Assembly (NCBI GenBank): GCA_007922195.1
Contig: ML682014.1
Span: 1,303,027-1,367,026 of the forward strand
DNA from: Podocnemis expansa
Taxonomy: Eukaryota; Chordata; Testudines; Podocnemididae
Direction: 5' to 3'
DNA length: 64,000 bases
Translations under genes and position numbers: made by a program
Notes under the pieces: model-generated
What the model was told of the DNA's origin: nothing
Database searches by the model: none
Seen by the model: the letters and a program-made list of their open reading frames with translations, nothing else
In this document: one piece after another, positions 25,943 to 35,789 of the stretch
Layout: every line of letters starts with the position of its first letter
Numbering within the stretch: the stretch's first letter is position 1

Positions 25943-26212
25943 TCATGTCCCATTGCCTTTCTTGAGCACAGTCATCAACAAGTCCTCCAGAGAGCGATTA
26001 GAAAGACGAAAGTGCTCAGCAACTGGTTTTCGAATGTTGTGGTTTCTGATGTCAGTTTTGTTCCCATTTATTCTTTTGCACAGAGATTCTCCTGTTTGTC
26101 CAATACATAAACTGTGGGGGCATTTCTGGCACATGATGGCATAAATCACATTAGTGGATGAGCAGGTGAATGAGCCCTTGATAGAGTAGCTGGCTTCATG
26201 GTGAATGGGACA
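25943..26212 (-). pseudogene. GIY-YIG endonuclease C-terminal remnant of a Penelope-like retroelement
   Basis: This is about 90 codons, open on the - strand up to a TGA near 26215. In order it shows a Cys-containing lead (SFTCSSTN), the GIY-type strand VIYAI, a CxxC pair (CQKC), the YIG-type strand CIGQTGE, an Arg helix (LCKRINGNK) and the catalytic-region Glu in VAEHF. This spacing, with Cys residues between the two strands, is that of the Penelope-like GIY-YIG domain, which nicks target DNA during integration. The reverse transcriptase that should precede it is absent, so the copy is 5'-truncated and inactive. Its stop is followed by the tail that forms the left arm. Confidence 0.8.
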
Positions 26213-26343
26213 TCAGGACTTCAAAGAGAAACAGCTTAATTAGAATTGATATGCAGATTTGATTGTGTGAAAGCAGGATTAAATTGTGACTATGGCTTCT
26301 TTTCACATTACATCAGGTGATTTGACTTCACCATTCTCTATGT

Positions 26344-26525
26344 CAGGGGTCTCAAACTCAAATCACCACGAGGGTCGCATGAGGACTAGTGCCCAAGGGC
26401 TGCACCACTGAAACCTTTTCATACAATAATATTGCAAATATCAGTAACAATAGTGTTGTTGCGGGCCACAGTAAATAGCTTTAGGGGCCACATGCAGCCT
26501 GCAGGCTACGTGTTTGAGACCCCTG
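26344..26525. mobile_element. hAT short element inside a Penelope-like arm
   Basis: The inverted ends are CAGGGGTCTCAAACTC and GTTTGAGACCCCTG. The flanking octamers are CTCTATGT (26336-26343) and CTTTATGT (26526-26533), matching 7 of 8. The uninterrupted partner arm on the left (reverse complement around 25815-25840) shows a single CTCTACAT followed by the same downstream sequence, so the pre-insertion site is preserved. Same family as 1901-2088. Confidence 0.9.
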
Positions 26526-26760
26526 CTTTATGTGCTGTTTCCCAGTGTTTGAATTTTAACAACTGCTCTGATTTGCTGTTACTGCATGACCTGAACCCAT
26601 GTCTCACACTCCCTTGCATTTATTTTCCTCCCATTCTATAAGTTCCTCCATCCTCAAAGCATCTGACAGTGGGATTTTTCTCTCACAAAACCTCATGCAA
26701 TAAATATATCTGTTAGTCTTCAAGTGCCACAAGACTCCTTGCTTCTTTTGTACAAAATAG

Positions 26761-26926
26761 GCCTATGTTTTAAAATGTGTTTATTAAAATGACTGTTTTA
26801 AACTGTGTTTATTGTAAATAGAATTAATTAATAGGGTTTAATTAATTGAATTTGTGCAAATTTTTATTTGAAATTTAATTTTTAGAAAGCTTTGTGATTA
26901 AAATAATTTGAAAGCTTCTTTTAAAA
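26761..26926. other. AT-rich spacer between Penelope-like element and polypurine tract
   Basis: It contains TTAATTAATTGAAT-type simple AT sequence. Nothing is encoded. Confidence 0.5.
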
Positions 26927-27190
26927 ATGGAGAGAAGGAAAGAAAGAAGGAGGATGAAAAAGAAAGAAAACAAAAGAAAAAAGAGAGAAGGAAGGAAAAG
27001 AAAGGAAGGAAGAGAGAGAAGAAAGAAGGAAGGAAGTGAGAAGAGAAAGAGGAAAGGAAGGAAGAGAAAGAAAAAGAAGAAAGGAAAGAGAAAAGAGAAA
27101 GATGGAAGGAAGAGAAAGAAAGAAAAAAGAGAAATATGAAAGAAGGAAGAACAAAAATAAAGAGAAGGAAGAAAGAGAAAAGAAAGCAGG
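26927..27190 (+). repeat. Polypurine (GAAA/GGAA)n tract, ~260 bp
   Basis: The + strand is almost entirely A and G, with only a handful of T or C interruptions, in irregular GAAG/GAAA units. Long homopurine-homopyrimidine tracts can adopt triplex (H-DNA) structures and are unstable. The long open frames on both strands here (Lys/Arg/Glu-rich one way, Phe/Ser/Leu-rich the other) are artefacts of the simple sequence. Confidence 0.9.
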
Positions 27191-27420
27191 CAGCAGGCTC
27201 CACCTTCTCCCTGGCAGTAAAACTGCCAGTGCCAAGGACACCCTGCAGGCACTGCTCTGCTCAGCTCGGTGGCTGAGATCCAAGCGGATGGCCAGGAAGG
27301 AGGCACTGCCACCTCCCAAAGCCCTGTGGTAAGCACTGCCTCAGAGCCCACGCCTCTTATGAAAGCTGGTCTTTCTTTCTGCAGTCCAGCGCTGCTGCAG
27401 GAGGCTTGAGCTCAGAGGCC
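27191..27420. other. GC-rich spacer, unknown origin
   Basis: The composition changes sharply from polypurine to GC-rich, without a recognised family or coding signature. It may belong to a larger mobile element whose ends I cannot see. Confidence 0.3.
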
Positions 27421-27640
27421 AGTGTAGAACAAGGATTAAGCCTTAATTTGAACTAAATAAATTCAAATTAGGACAGTTAGTTCAAATTAACAAAGTGCAC
27501 TAATTCGACTTAACATTTAAGTTGAATTAGTGCACTTTGTTAATTTGATTTACTAAAGTTGGGTTTAGTTTGAATTAAAGTCAAACTTATTAGTTCAACT
27601 TTGTTTAATTCAAACTAACTTTTGTAGTGTAGACATAGCC
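27421..27640. mobile_element. Harbinger-like MITE, left end missing
   Basis: The right terminus GTGTAGACATAGCC is intact, and the interior has a long perfect-looking palindrome around TAATTCGACTTAACATTTAAG / GAATTAGTGCACTTTG. The left terminus is not recognisable, so the element is truncated or decayed there. Confidence 0.6.
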
Positions 27641-27643
27641 ATA

Positions 27644-27980
27644 GGCTACGTTCACACACAGGGGGTTATTTTGATACAAGTTGTTTCGATAAAGTTGTAT
27701 CGAAATAAGGCGTTATTTGAAATAAGTTAGTTCGAATTAACAATTTGTTAATTCGAATTAAGGAAAAAAGGTCAAAGTGAAATAGCAAGTTCAGACAACA
27801 GTTATTTCTAAACGAGTCACCATTGTTTCGAAACAACATTGTTTCGTCCCCACATGGGGTTTAAGTTGTTTTGAAACAACGCCGTTGTTTCGAAACAACG
27901 GTGCGTCATGTGAACATGGCCCTTCTTATTTCGAAACAACCTCTGTTGTTTCGAAATAAGACTGCTGTGTGAACACACCC
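27644..27980. mobile_element. Harbinger-like MITE with GGCTACGTTCACAC ends
   Basis: A second terminus type: GGCTACGTTCACAC on the left and GTGTGAACACACCC on the right, flanked by ATA at 27641-27643 and ATA at 27981-27983. The interior is rich in TTGTTTCGAAACAA palindromes. Its left duplication abuts the end of the preceding MITE with nothing else between. An inverted relative lies at 29517-29853. Confidence 0.75.
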
Positions 27981-28034
27981 ATAGAGATTTTTATAGTGGC
28001 TACTTTATACTTTATTTCTTAACTTATCCTCTGT

Positions 28035-28140
28035 CACCGTTCAAAAGCTATATCTACATTAGGGGGCTATTTTAAGTCGACTTCACAAGGTCAACTTTAT
28101 GTCTACTTTGTGACGTTGACTTGGGGTGTGTCTACATTAC
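28035..28140. mobile_element. Harbinger-like MITE fragment (TTTAAGTCGACTT type)
   Basis: AGCTATATCTACATTAG followed by TTTTAAGTCGACTTCAC, and then GTGTGTCTACATTAC, resemble ends and interior of the element at 34434-34840, but the two ends are not inverted. Probably two broken fragments. Confidence 0.4.
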
Positions 28141-28295
28141 TAGATAAACGCCGGCCTGGGCTTAGGCCCCACCCTCTTTCCCGCCGTGGCGCATGATCAG
28201 ACTCTGGGGCCACTATCTAGCCACAGGGGCCCAAACCACCTTCTGCTGTGCAGTGAGAAGCTGGGAGCTGGATCCGACTGCCAACCACTTTCTGC
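28141..28295. other. GC-rich stretch of unknown origin
   Basis: It is GC-rich with scattered CpG, continuous with the tandem repeat that follows. No family was recognised. Confidence 0.3.
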
Positions 28296-28296
28296 A

Positions 28297-28420
28297 CCCT
28301 TGTGAGCAGCCAGGGTAGGAGCTGACTCCGCACACCTCTGGCCACTTGTGAGTGGCCAGGGCAGAGGTGACTCTGTGTGCCCCTGGCCACTTGTGAGTGG
28401 CCAGGGCAGGAATCAGCTGC
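28297..28420. repeat. Tandem repeat, ~45-bp unit, about 2.7 copies
   Basis: TGTGAG(C/T)(A/G)G(C/G)CAGGG recurs at 28301, 28347 and 28392, a period of 45-46 bp. Each internal boundary carries GGCCACTTGTGAGTGGCC, itself a palindrome with a 6-base loop. It sits within GC-rich DNA (28141-28650) with open frames on both strands, none of which resembles a protein family. Confidence 0.7.
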
Positions 28421-29190
28421 AAGCTGCCACTGCCCACGGAGAGGGGCTGGGAACCTGATTGGGCTCTCAGCCTCTCTGCATGTGGCAGGAACCAACTGCC
28501 AACCCCCACTGCCTGTGAAAAGAGACTGGGAGCTGGATCCAGCCTCCAGCTTCGCGCCGCACAGCAGGAGCCAGATTGGGCCCCTTCGGCCAGATCAGGG
28601 CCCTGGAACCAAATCACATGCTGGGGTGGGGAAGGTGGCAGGACTTATTAAGTCACCTACGCAATTGCCACCAGCTCTACAAATATTGAATTCAACATTC
28701 ACAGGTAACATATATGGATCCAGGTCATTGTTTCATATCTGAATCCCATTCAGTGTCCAAATACAGCACTAATGTACCAGATCACCTGATATCATTCAGA
28801 TGCAAGTAAGTTGTAAGCCCCTCCATAAGTATAGCTCACCCCAACTTTTCTATGAAACGTGCAGAGAAGCAGGCGAGTGCTTAAAATATAAGGCTATGAC
28901 TTTCACCAAGTATCTGTTTCATGATTCTAGTCTGACCCTGCACTTCAGGGTAAGTGCCAGAATTCAAATGTAAGGATGAGATCTGTAGAAATGATTTATT
29001 TCTGTTGTGTTGGTCAGTGAGAATTTTATCAGTGACTTCACCAGAGGCAAAGTCACTGCTCTGTGTTCTTGAAAACAATTCCACTGTAAATGTGTACACA
29101 ACTTTCTAAAGAGAAATTTATTCACTCATGTAGTTCAGATTAGCACATTTATCCCCACCTTTGAGTGAACACTGAGAGGAAACAACAGTG
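28421..29190. other. GC-rich flank passing into AT-rich spacer
   Basis: 28421-28650 is GC-rich and probably part of the same unknown unit as the tandem repeat. From 28660 on, composition returns to AT-rich with nothing recognised. Confidence 0.35.
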
Positions 29191-29194
29191 TTAC

Positions 29195-29513
29195 TGTATG
29201 TCTACACACATATCGTTATTTCGAAATAAGGATTTCGAAATGAGTTATTTTGAAATAAAGTCCTTATTTCAAAATAAGTTAATTTGAATTAAGGGAAAGC
29301 CTGCTGTTGAAACAGCTGTTATTTTGAAATGGTTATTTCGAAATAAAGCCATTTCAAAACAATCAGGGTTTAACCTGTTTTGAAACAGCAGTTCTTATTT
29401 CGAAAGAACAGCATCTGTCCTTTCGAAATAGGAAAATGTCATGTGGACCAAACATCTTTTATTTCAAAATAACCAGTGTTATTTCAAAATAAAAGTGCTG
29501 TGTAGACATACCC
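29195..29513. mobile_element. Harbinger-like MITE (TTATTTCGAAATAA family)
   Basis: The ends TGTATGTCTACACAC and GTGTAGACATACCC are inverted, with TTATTTCGAAATAA-type palindromes at both sides of the interior. The closest relative in the window is 51924-52317: both share the interior run through GTTTAACCTGTTT/CTC and AGCAGTTCTTATTTC. Non-coding. Confidence 0.75.
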
Positions 29514-29516
29514 TAA

Positions 29517-29853
29517 GGGTGTGTTCACATGGCAGTCTTATTTCGAAACAACAGAGGTTATTTTGAAATAAGAAACGCCACATTCACACGACGTACCATT
29601 GTTTTGAAACAACGGCGTTGTTGCAAAATGATTGTTTTGAAACAATCCCGTCGGAACATGTTATTCTGAAATGACAGTGACTTGTTTTGAAATAACTGTT
29701 GTCCGAACATGCTATTTCGCTTTGAGCTTTTTTCCTTAATTTGAATTAACATTTTCTTAATTCGAATTAACTTATTTCCAAATAATGCCTTATTTTGATA
29801 CAATTTGTTTCGAAACAACTTGTATCGAAATAACCCCATGTGTGAACGTAGCC
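29517..29853. mobile_element. Harbinger-like MITE, inverted relative of 27644-27980
   Basis: It starts GGGTGTGTTCACATGG and ends ATGTGTGAACGTAGCC, i.e. the 27644 element in reverse. It is flanked by TAA (29514-29516) and TTA (29854-29856). Only TAA separates it from the preceding MITE. Confidence 0.75.
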
Positions 29854-30000
29854 TTAGTGTCCAACACAGTAACCATGCATTAAAGCGAGTAGTACATATT
29901 TTCTTTGCAAAATATCTCAGAACAGCGGTTTATTTACTTTAAAGTCTACATGTAACTAGACAAAACAAGTTAGCATTGTTCTTTAACTCTGAGTGGAATT

Positions 30001-30120
30001 TAGGGTGATCAGATATAGAAATTTATGAAGACAGTCCCATTATCCAGGGTTTTGTCCTCTATAAAAGCTTATTACCCCCACCTTGTCCTAATTTTTCATG
30101 CTTGCTATCTGGTCACCCTA
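30001..30120. mobile_element. Short MITE with TAGGGTGATCAGATA ends
   Basis: TAGGGTGATCAGATA at the left mirrors GCTATCTGGTCACCCTA at the right, and TA lies at both edges. It is 120 bp and non-coding. The terminus resembles a widespread TAGGGTGACCA DNA-transposon MITE group in vertebrates; the superfamily is not assigned here. Confidence 0.7.
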
Positions 30121-31805
30121 CTGAAATCACAGTGTACCACCTGTGAAAGGAAATGTGACATCCATATAAATCCTAAATGAATTTTCATATCGGTACTATC
30201 AGAGTGATTAACAAATACATTTATAATTATGAGACCCTTAAAGTGTTACCAGATATAGAAGATCAAACACACATCATTATCAAGGAAGATGAGATGAAAT
30301 GACACACTATATCAACATGCAATGCTGCAAAGATAAAGATCATGTTACCACTAATTTTTTCATATCCTACAAAGGTCAAAATCATTTCACCATTAAATTT
30401 TCAATGTCATAAAGTTTATAAATTGTAAATATGTTTTTGTTCTAGTCTAGTCATGCACACAAATTATTGGAACACTTAAATCGCTGTAACATCAAATAGC
30501 AAAATCAGGATGTGATAGTTGTGATCTTGACACTAGACTGAATATTTCTGAAAAATCTAATCCATTGGCGATGGTAATAATTACTGTAAAATTGCTTCTG
30601 AAACTAATTTGTTCATGCACAGATAAATGAAAGAGAATTACATTTCCCATTTCTTTTTGTACAAAGGAGAGAAATGACACCAGCCTCTTTTAAATATTTG
30701 GGTTTTACTTAGGTTTTGATCCTTCTTTGAAAACTGCTAATCAAGGACCTTGTTAAAGAAGCAGACTTTATGCTCAAAATGTTATGGAGGTTTAGTCAAG
30801 ACATTAATTTTAAACAGAGGCTCAGAGCAGTCCTACTTTTCCTTGCCTATTACAATAATGTAGTCAGTAGATATATCTACAATCATATCTAAACATATAA
30901 AATGCACACAGTGTTATGATGACTTTTTATTTTTTTAGCTCAAAGACGCTGAATGAGAGGTCATTGGCTTGGAACAATTATCTAAGATGATTGACTGCAT
31001 CATACCTGATCAACTTCTTGTCAATGAATAGTGTTGACTCATGCTGTTTTCTAAGAATAACCACAGGCTGCACATGTCCTGTTAGTGCCTCCTCTCACTT
31101 TGGAGATCTGATCCTTTCATACTCAGCAGCAGACTCTTAAGATAGTTTACCTCTATTGACTCAAGAGGGTCCTTCAAGATATCAGTGAAGAAAGGATTTC
31201 TGGCTTTTCTACTCCCTGTTGTCTTTTGCTGTTTGACTAGCTCTGGACATTCATTTTTTGTTTGATTGTTTTACCAATACATTGTTTTCTTCTTAGTACT
31301 GTCAACATTATCTTTACTCAGTTTCAAACTGACTGAGCAAACACAAACATCACAATTTATCATATAGCCCACAGAAAATGTTAGTAGTTACTCACTTGTC
31401 TTTTAGCACCAGCCAGCTACAAAGGATATTGGACTTTGGGGGCATGGCTACATTTATTCATTTTTAATTTTGGTGCTACCATGACTGCACATCTTCTCAA
31501 ATGAAGACTGTTGCTGAAACTGAGTTGGGGAGCTAATTATATCTCCAGTCAAATGGAAAGGTTCACAGAGAGCACATCTCTGTAAAACAATAGGGGAGAC
31601 ACAAAGGGGATTCAGTACTTCCAAACAAATTCTGTGCCTTTCTGGATTTCATAGTTCCCTATCTATCTCTTGCTGTTTCTTCAAGACTTATTCAATGAGA
31701 TGGAGATGCAACTGTGAAAATATTCAACTGAACACAGTAGTATTCTGCCCTTTCATGGAGCTTTCCAGTAAGAGACAGATCTAGTCCTTTTTCATATAGC
31801 TGTAT
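30121..31805. other. AT-rich intergenic stretch, nothing recognised
   Basis: About 1.7 kb has no recognised gene, RNA gene or bounded element. Confidence 0.4.
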
Positions 31806-31811
31806 AATCAC

Positions 31812-32491
31812 TGTCACTTGTGGGAACAAGGGTCACAAAATTAGGCCCTTCGGCATGGAGAGGGGTGCTTGGTTGGGGAATCGGGGTGCTCCCACTCCAC
31901 TTGGCTCTGAGCCAAAGGTCTGACACTCAGGAGCACCTTAAGGCTGCCCTGCCTTGATCAGTTCTTACCATCCCTGTAGTCTCCAAAACTTGCAGTCTGT
32001 AACAGGAACGGGTGAAGGGTTTCAGGTCGCCATTTGGCACTCCTTCTCAGCCAAAAATGGCATCTCTTTCCTCCTTGGAGGGTCAGCTGTCTCCTCTCAC
32101 GCCTTGGCCATCCGGCCATGTCACTTCTAAATCTCCTACCTTCTAGGGTAGTCCATAAACAAAAAAGGAAATTAGCACAAATGAGCTGAGTCAATATGTG
32201 AAAGTGAGGAAATGCCTCCTCTCAGAGAATAATAGAAACAACTCCTGCCTTCTCTCAGGCAGGGACATTCAGGCAGTTGTTAATAGGCAAGATCCTGACT
32301 ACTCTTAGCCCTTTCCTCAGGACCTGCAAGGTAAAAGGCCTTTCTCTCTCCTGGGCTGCCCAAAGTGAGCTGTTTGGCTCCTGTTTAAGTCATCTTCCAG
32401 TCTGTGCATCTCTTACAGCTGGGACAGGGTGAGGCAGCTGAGCCCCAAGCAGCTCCTTAACCTCACATTGTAGAATGTGCAGTTTGTCACA
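31812..32491. mobile_element. Probable solo LTR of an LTR retroelement (680 bp)
   Basis: The unit starts TGTCACTTGTGGG and ends TTTGTCACA, giving the TG...CA boundaries of an LTR. The flanks 31806-31811 (AATCAC) and 32492-32497 (CATCAC) match at 5 of 6, as expected for a retroelement target duplication. It is richer in G+C than its surroundings and has no coding sequence, which fits a solo LTR left by recombination. No second copy in the window confirms it, and no internal retroelement sequence is present. Orientation is not determined. Confidence 0.5.
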
Positions 32492-32497
32492 CATCAC

Positions 32498-33980
32498 AAC
32501 CTGTTTTGTAGGCCTCACTGTCTAGAACTTTTAATATAAGCCATACTTGTTTTTCCTTCATTGCTGACTCAGGAAGATGAATTCATCAAAGCCAAATGTA
32601 TTCCACATGCAATTCTGCTGACTTCAGACATGAAGGATAAATCTTGCTCCACTATTTTCATATTATTTGCAAAATGCATTAAGATATCATCACTACATAT
32701 TAAAGTTGAAATTTAAGTTGTATTGTTAGTGAAGTATTATTTTAAAATATGCTTCATGACATTAGGCACTTAGGTACCATGGCAATGGACGTGGGATGGA
32801 TAGGTAGGCAGAGATGTAAAGAAATAATAATGTGTACTTGTTCACAAGCCTGGACTTGATGTTTCTATCTGTGTACTGTGCTTCTATAGCTCTTCCTCTT
32901 TTGTGACGATAGCTTTCAGAGAAATAAAGCCCACAGATCCAGTTTGAAGCTCCACTCTACAAGTGCTAAGAGCATAATTCTTTTCATTGCATCCATTAAC
33001 ACATAAGAGTGAAGTTGTTAGGAACCAAGAGAGAGTATATTGGATTTTTTTTTTTTGAGACTAAAAATATCTCTACCATCAAATCTATCTACTGAAAACA
33101 GTCTCTGGAAGTAGTTTTTTAAATAAATAGATTTATAGTACCCTCTTTTTTTTTCTGCTATTAGATGATTTCTTATATTCTGTGCAATATAATCTTGTAA
33201 GAAAACACTACCGTTTCCTGTAAGTCATGTTCAGTCTTGACTAAGACCACTTTTGTTTGGGGAATTGTTTTGTATTTGAAATTTCAGAAAGAAAAGATTT
33301 AGCAAAATGTGGAGCAAAAAATTATTTATTCTTACAGCATGAATTGCACAGTTGTTTAATTTTATTTACTACTGGAAAAACATGCCTATAACACGATTGC
33401 AAATATAGGAAGCATTCAAATGCACATATGTGATAGATCACTGTAAGAAAACAAGGTATGTATCGGTATCCATGACAACAAAGCCACCAAGATCCAAGTA
33501 CATGTGAGCAATACTATTTAGCATTATGTAAATTTTTAAAAACTGACTTACTGTTACAAGCCAGGAATTTATGAATGCATACATTTTGAATTCATTATTT
33601 GCTTCTGCAATTAAGTGTATTTATGAATTGTATGGCCAAAACACTGGAAGGTATTTACAACCAGAATATTTTCACAATAAGTGTCAAATTATGCCTTGTC
33701 AGTGCAAGGTTCTGGGTGTCACCTGAATAGATGTCCTAAAGAGTGAAAAGGCACGCACACCTCTTTATCTCCTAGCAAACCTATGCAAGAGGCAGGTTTC
33801 ATTTTGATACAGGCTCCAGGAAGTTTAAGAAGGAGATCCTGCTAACTTCACATGCAACAGCCATTGCCAAGACCCTGCACCCACTGCAGTCAGTTATAAA
33901 GCTCCCACTGGCTTCAGTTGGGCAGGATTTGGTCCTAATGATGCTGAAGAGGACCTGCCTGGCCATGAAATAGGTAAGAG
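32498..33980. other. AT-rich intergenic stretch, nothing recognised
   Basis: It contains short T runs (near 33046 and 33145). No gene, RNA gene or bounded element was recognised. Confidence 0.4.
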
Positions 33981-33982
33981 AA

Positions 33983-34016
33983 TGCATGCGCGCGCACACA
34001 CACACACACACACACA
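33983..34016. repeat. (GC)n(CA)n alternating tract
   Basis: TGCATGCGCGCGCACACA continues as (CA)n. It is a strictly alternating purine-pyrimidine run of the Z-DNA-prone class. Confidence 0.85.
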
Positions 34017-34302
34017 GTTCATCCATGCTTCCAGTAGTTTTATTATGAGTTTTCTTGGCATAATGCCTTCTTTCAAGGGGTTCAAATGGGAGCTTTGCTG
34101 AGCAAGAGCTAAAGTCGCAATCTGCCTTTCCAGTTTCCTTCCAAAGCACAAGTGTAGCTATTTTAGCCAATGTATTCAGGAGCAGAACCCAAGCTCTGTC
34201 TGCGTCTACCCCTTTACACGTCTGGAGTAAGCAGCTGCCTCACGGAAGCTGCTTTCTCCACCATACTGCTATTATCTAGGTAGCTAGTACAAGAGTCTTA
34301 TC

Positions 34303-34303
<1 letters not shown>

Positions 34304-34344
<41 letters not shown>

Positions 34345-34373
34345 CGCGCGTGCGCATGTGTGCGTGTGTGTGT
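34304..34373. repeat. (TG)n(CG)n alternating tract, ~70 bp
   Basis: (TG)n passes into (CG)n of about 14 bases and then back to TGCGCATGTGTGCGTGTG. This is a long alternating purine-pyrimidine tract with a CG core, strongly Z-DNA-prone in principle. It is the complement, in mirrored order, of the tract at 33983-34016. Confidence 0.9.
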
Positions 34374-34433
34374 TCGTTCATTCTCACCCATTCAATGGCC
34401 AGACAGGTCTCCTTTGCACCAGTTGGGCCAAAG

Positions 34434-34840
34434 GGGTATGTCTACACTATGGGCTTAAGGACACTTAAGTAGACTTAAGAAGAGCCTTGACTACATTTAG
34501 AAATTATTAATTATTAATAATTATTAAGTTGACTTAATAACCCTCACTCTTTAAATCAACTTAGGCATTAAGTAGACTATATTAAGTCAACTTAATGCAA
34601 TGTGGCCATCTAAGTCGACTTAAGAAGCTCTATATAATAACATGTGCCTGCTTAAGTTGACTTAGTAAAGTTGACTTAAGCAAACACATTTTTTATTAGG
34701 ACACTTTCTTAAGTCAGCTTAACCAACTTTGTTAAATTGACCTAAGAGAAGTGTGAGCTCACTAAGTCAACTTAATAAAGTCGACTTTAATTAGACTTTA
34801 TTAAGTCAACTTAACAAAGTCCTGTAATATAGACATATCC
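34434..34840. mobile_element. Harbinger-like MITE (TTAAGTCGACTTAA family)
   Basis: The ends GGGTATGTCTACACTA and AATATAGACATATCC are inverted with some decay. The interior repeats TTAAGTCGACTTAA-type palindromes in place of the TTCGAA series, which marks a distinct subfamily. Non-coding; target duplication not clear. Confidence 0.7.
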
Positions 34841-35780
34841 AAATGTGGCTCATACTGTTCTGGAATAGAATGCTTTTCCTAATGTTTCACAGCAAATGGA
34901 ACTTTTCATTTCCAAAGTTGAGGATCCTCAGTCTCTACCTAGATTTTCTTCAGAAGTCTATGGAATGAGTTTAGTCAGTTTGAACATTGTAAGCATTGTA
35001 TCTGAAGTTAGCTCTTAAGTAAAGCAAATATTAAAATGGCAGGATGAATTCACAGCCTCGCAGAACTCACGTGTGGCCAGCATTTATACTCTGGGACTTT
35101 TCCAGCTGACAAGCTTTCTACGGGGAAAGCTAATGTTGAGAGTTGAGATTAAATTAAACATTTGAGAATGTTAACCAGACAATGTCAATAAGGAAGAAGA
35201 TCCCTCATCTTAGTTAAAATATTATCTGTTTGAACTGTCACATTGAGAAGCAGCAGCACAGAATTACTGTAAACAAATATTAAAGTAAAAATCAACTTGA
35301 AAGTTCTGCATACTCCATCATCACACCCGTAATTCTTGCATACACTGTAAAATAGATCAGGGTGAAACACAGGGCTCTGCAATCTGTCACCCAAACTATA
35401 GTATTTCACCTGATCTAAAGATTTGTGGTATACCTAATAATCACATTCACCAATGCTTGACAAATTTTTGACACACATGGACTGAGAGAACATAACTGAA
35501 GTTGCTGCACACCTGGGCAGATTAATGGTTTGGAGTGGAATTCTGGTGAATTTAATTTGGAGGATTTTTGTTTGTTCAAACCTCAAATGCAAAGCAAAAG
35601 GCACATGAAGAGAAAGGGCTGGGTGGGGGAAGCAAAAGAGTTCTGCAAAATTGCTCTGTACAATCGCTATTAAATCAAGCCTCTGCATTTTATACATTTA
35701 GTAAAAAAAGTAAAAAAAGGTAGAGAAGCCCTGTAAGGTTTGTGAGGGGAGTCTTCTGAGTGAGTCAATCAAGGGTTAAA
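34841..35780. other. Intergenic stretch, nothing recognised
   Basis: No gene or bounded element was recognised. Confidence 0.4.
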
Positions 35781-35789
35781 GTAAGGGAC

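Larger units (their letters stand above)
25564..26748. mobile_element. Penelope-like element, inverted terminal arms around a GIY-YIG remnant
   Basis: The left arm (about 25564-25930) is the reverse complement of the right arm (about 26232-26343 plus 26526-26748). Between them lies the end of a Penelope-like open reading frame on the - strand. The outermost flanks 25552-25563 and 26749-26760 are identical 12-mers (TGTACAAAATAG), so the whole inverted structure sits inside one target duplication. The left end is complete (TTCCAAAGGGATAGCC); the right end stops just after ACTCCTTGCTTCTTT. A hAT element was later inserted into the right arm. Confidence 0.85.

Noticed and set aside
26875..27351. 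Long open frames on both strands across the purine tract (up to 158 codons)
   Set aside because: They are translations of (GAAA/GGAA)n simple sequence: Lys/Arg/Glu-rich one way and Phe/Ser/Leu-rich the other. No domain, and overlapping frames are open in several registers.
28213..28742. GC-rich overlapping frames of 84-134 codons
   Set aside because: They run through a 45-bp tandem repeat and are open on both strands, so the openness reflects composition.
29195..29853. CRISPR-like array of evenly spaced palindromes
   Set aside because: The TTATTTCGAAATAA units are irregularly spaced, variable and bounded by transposon ends with short target duplications. The DNA is vertebrate.
33799..34170. 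123-codon - strand frame with a run of alternating Cys and Val
   Set aside because: The run is the translated (CA)n/(GC)n tract, and the rest lacks any domain.
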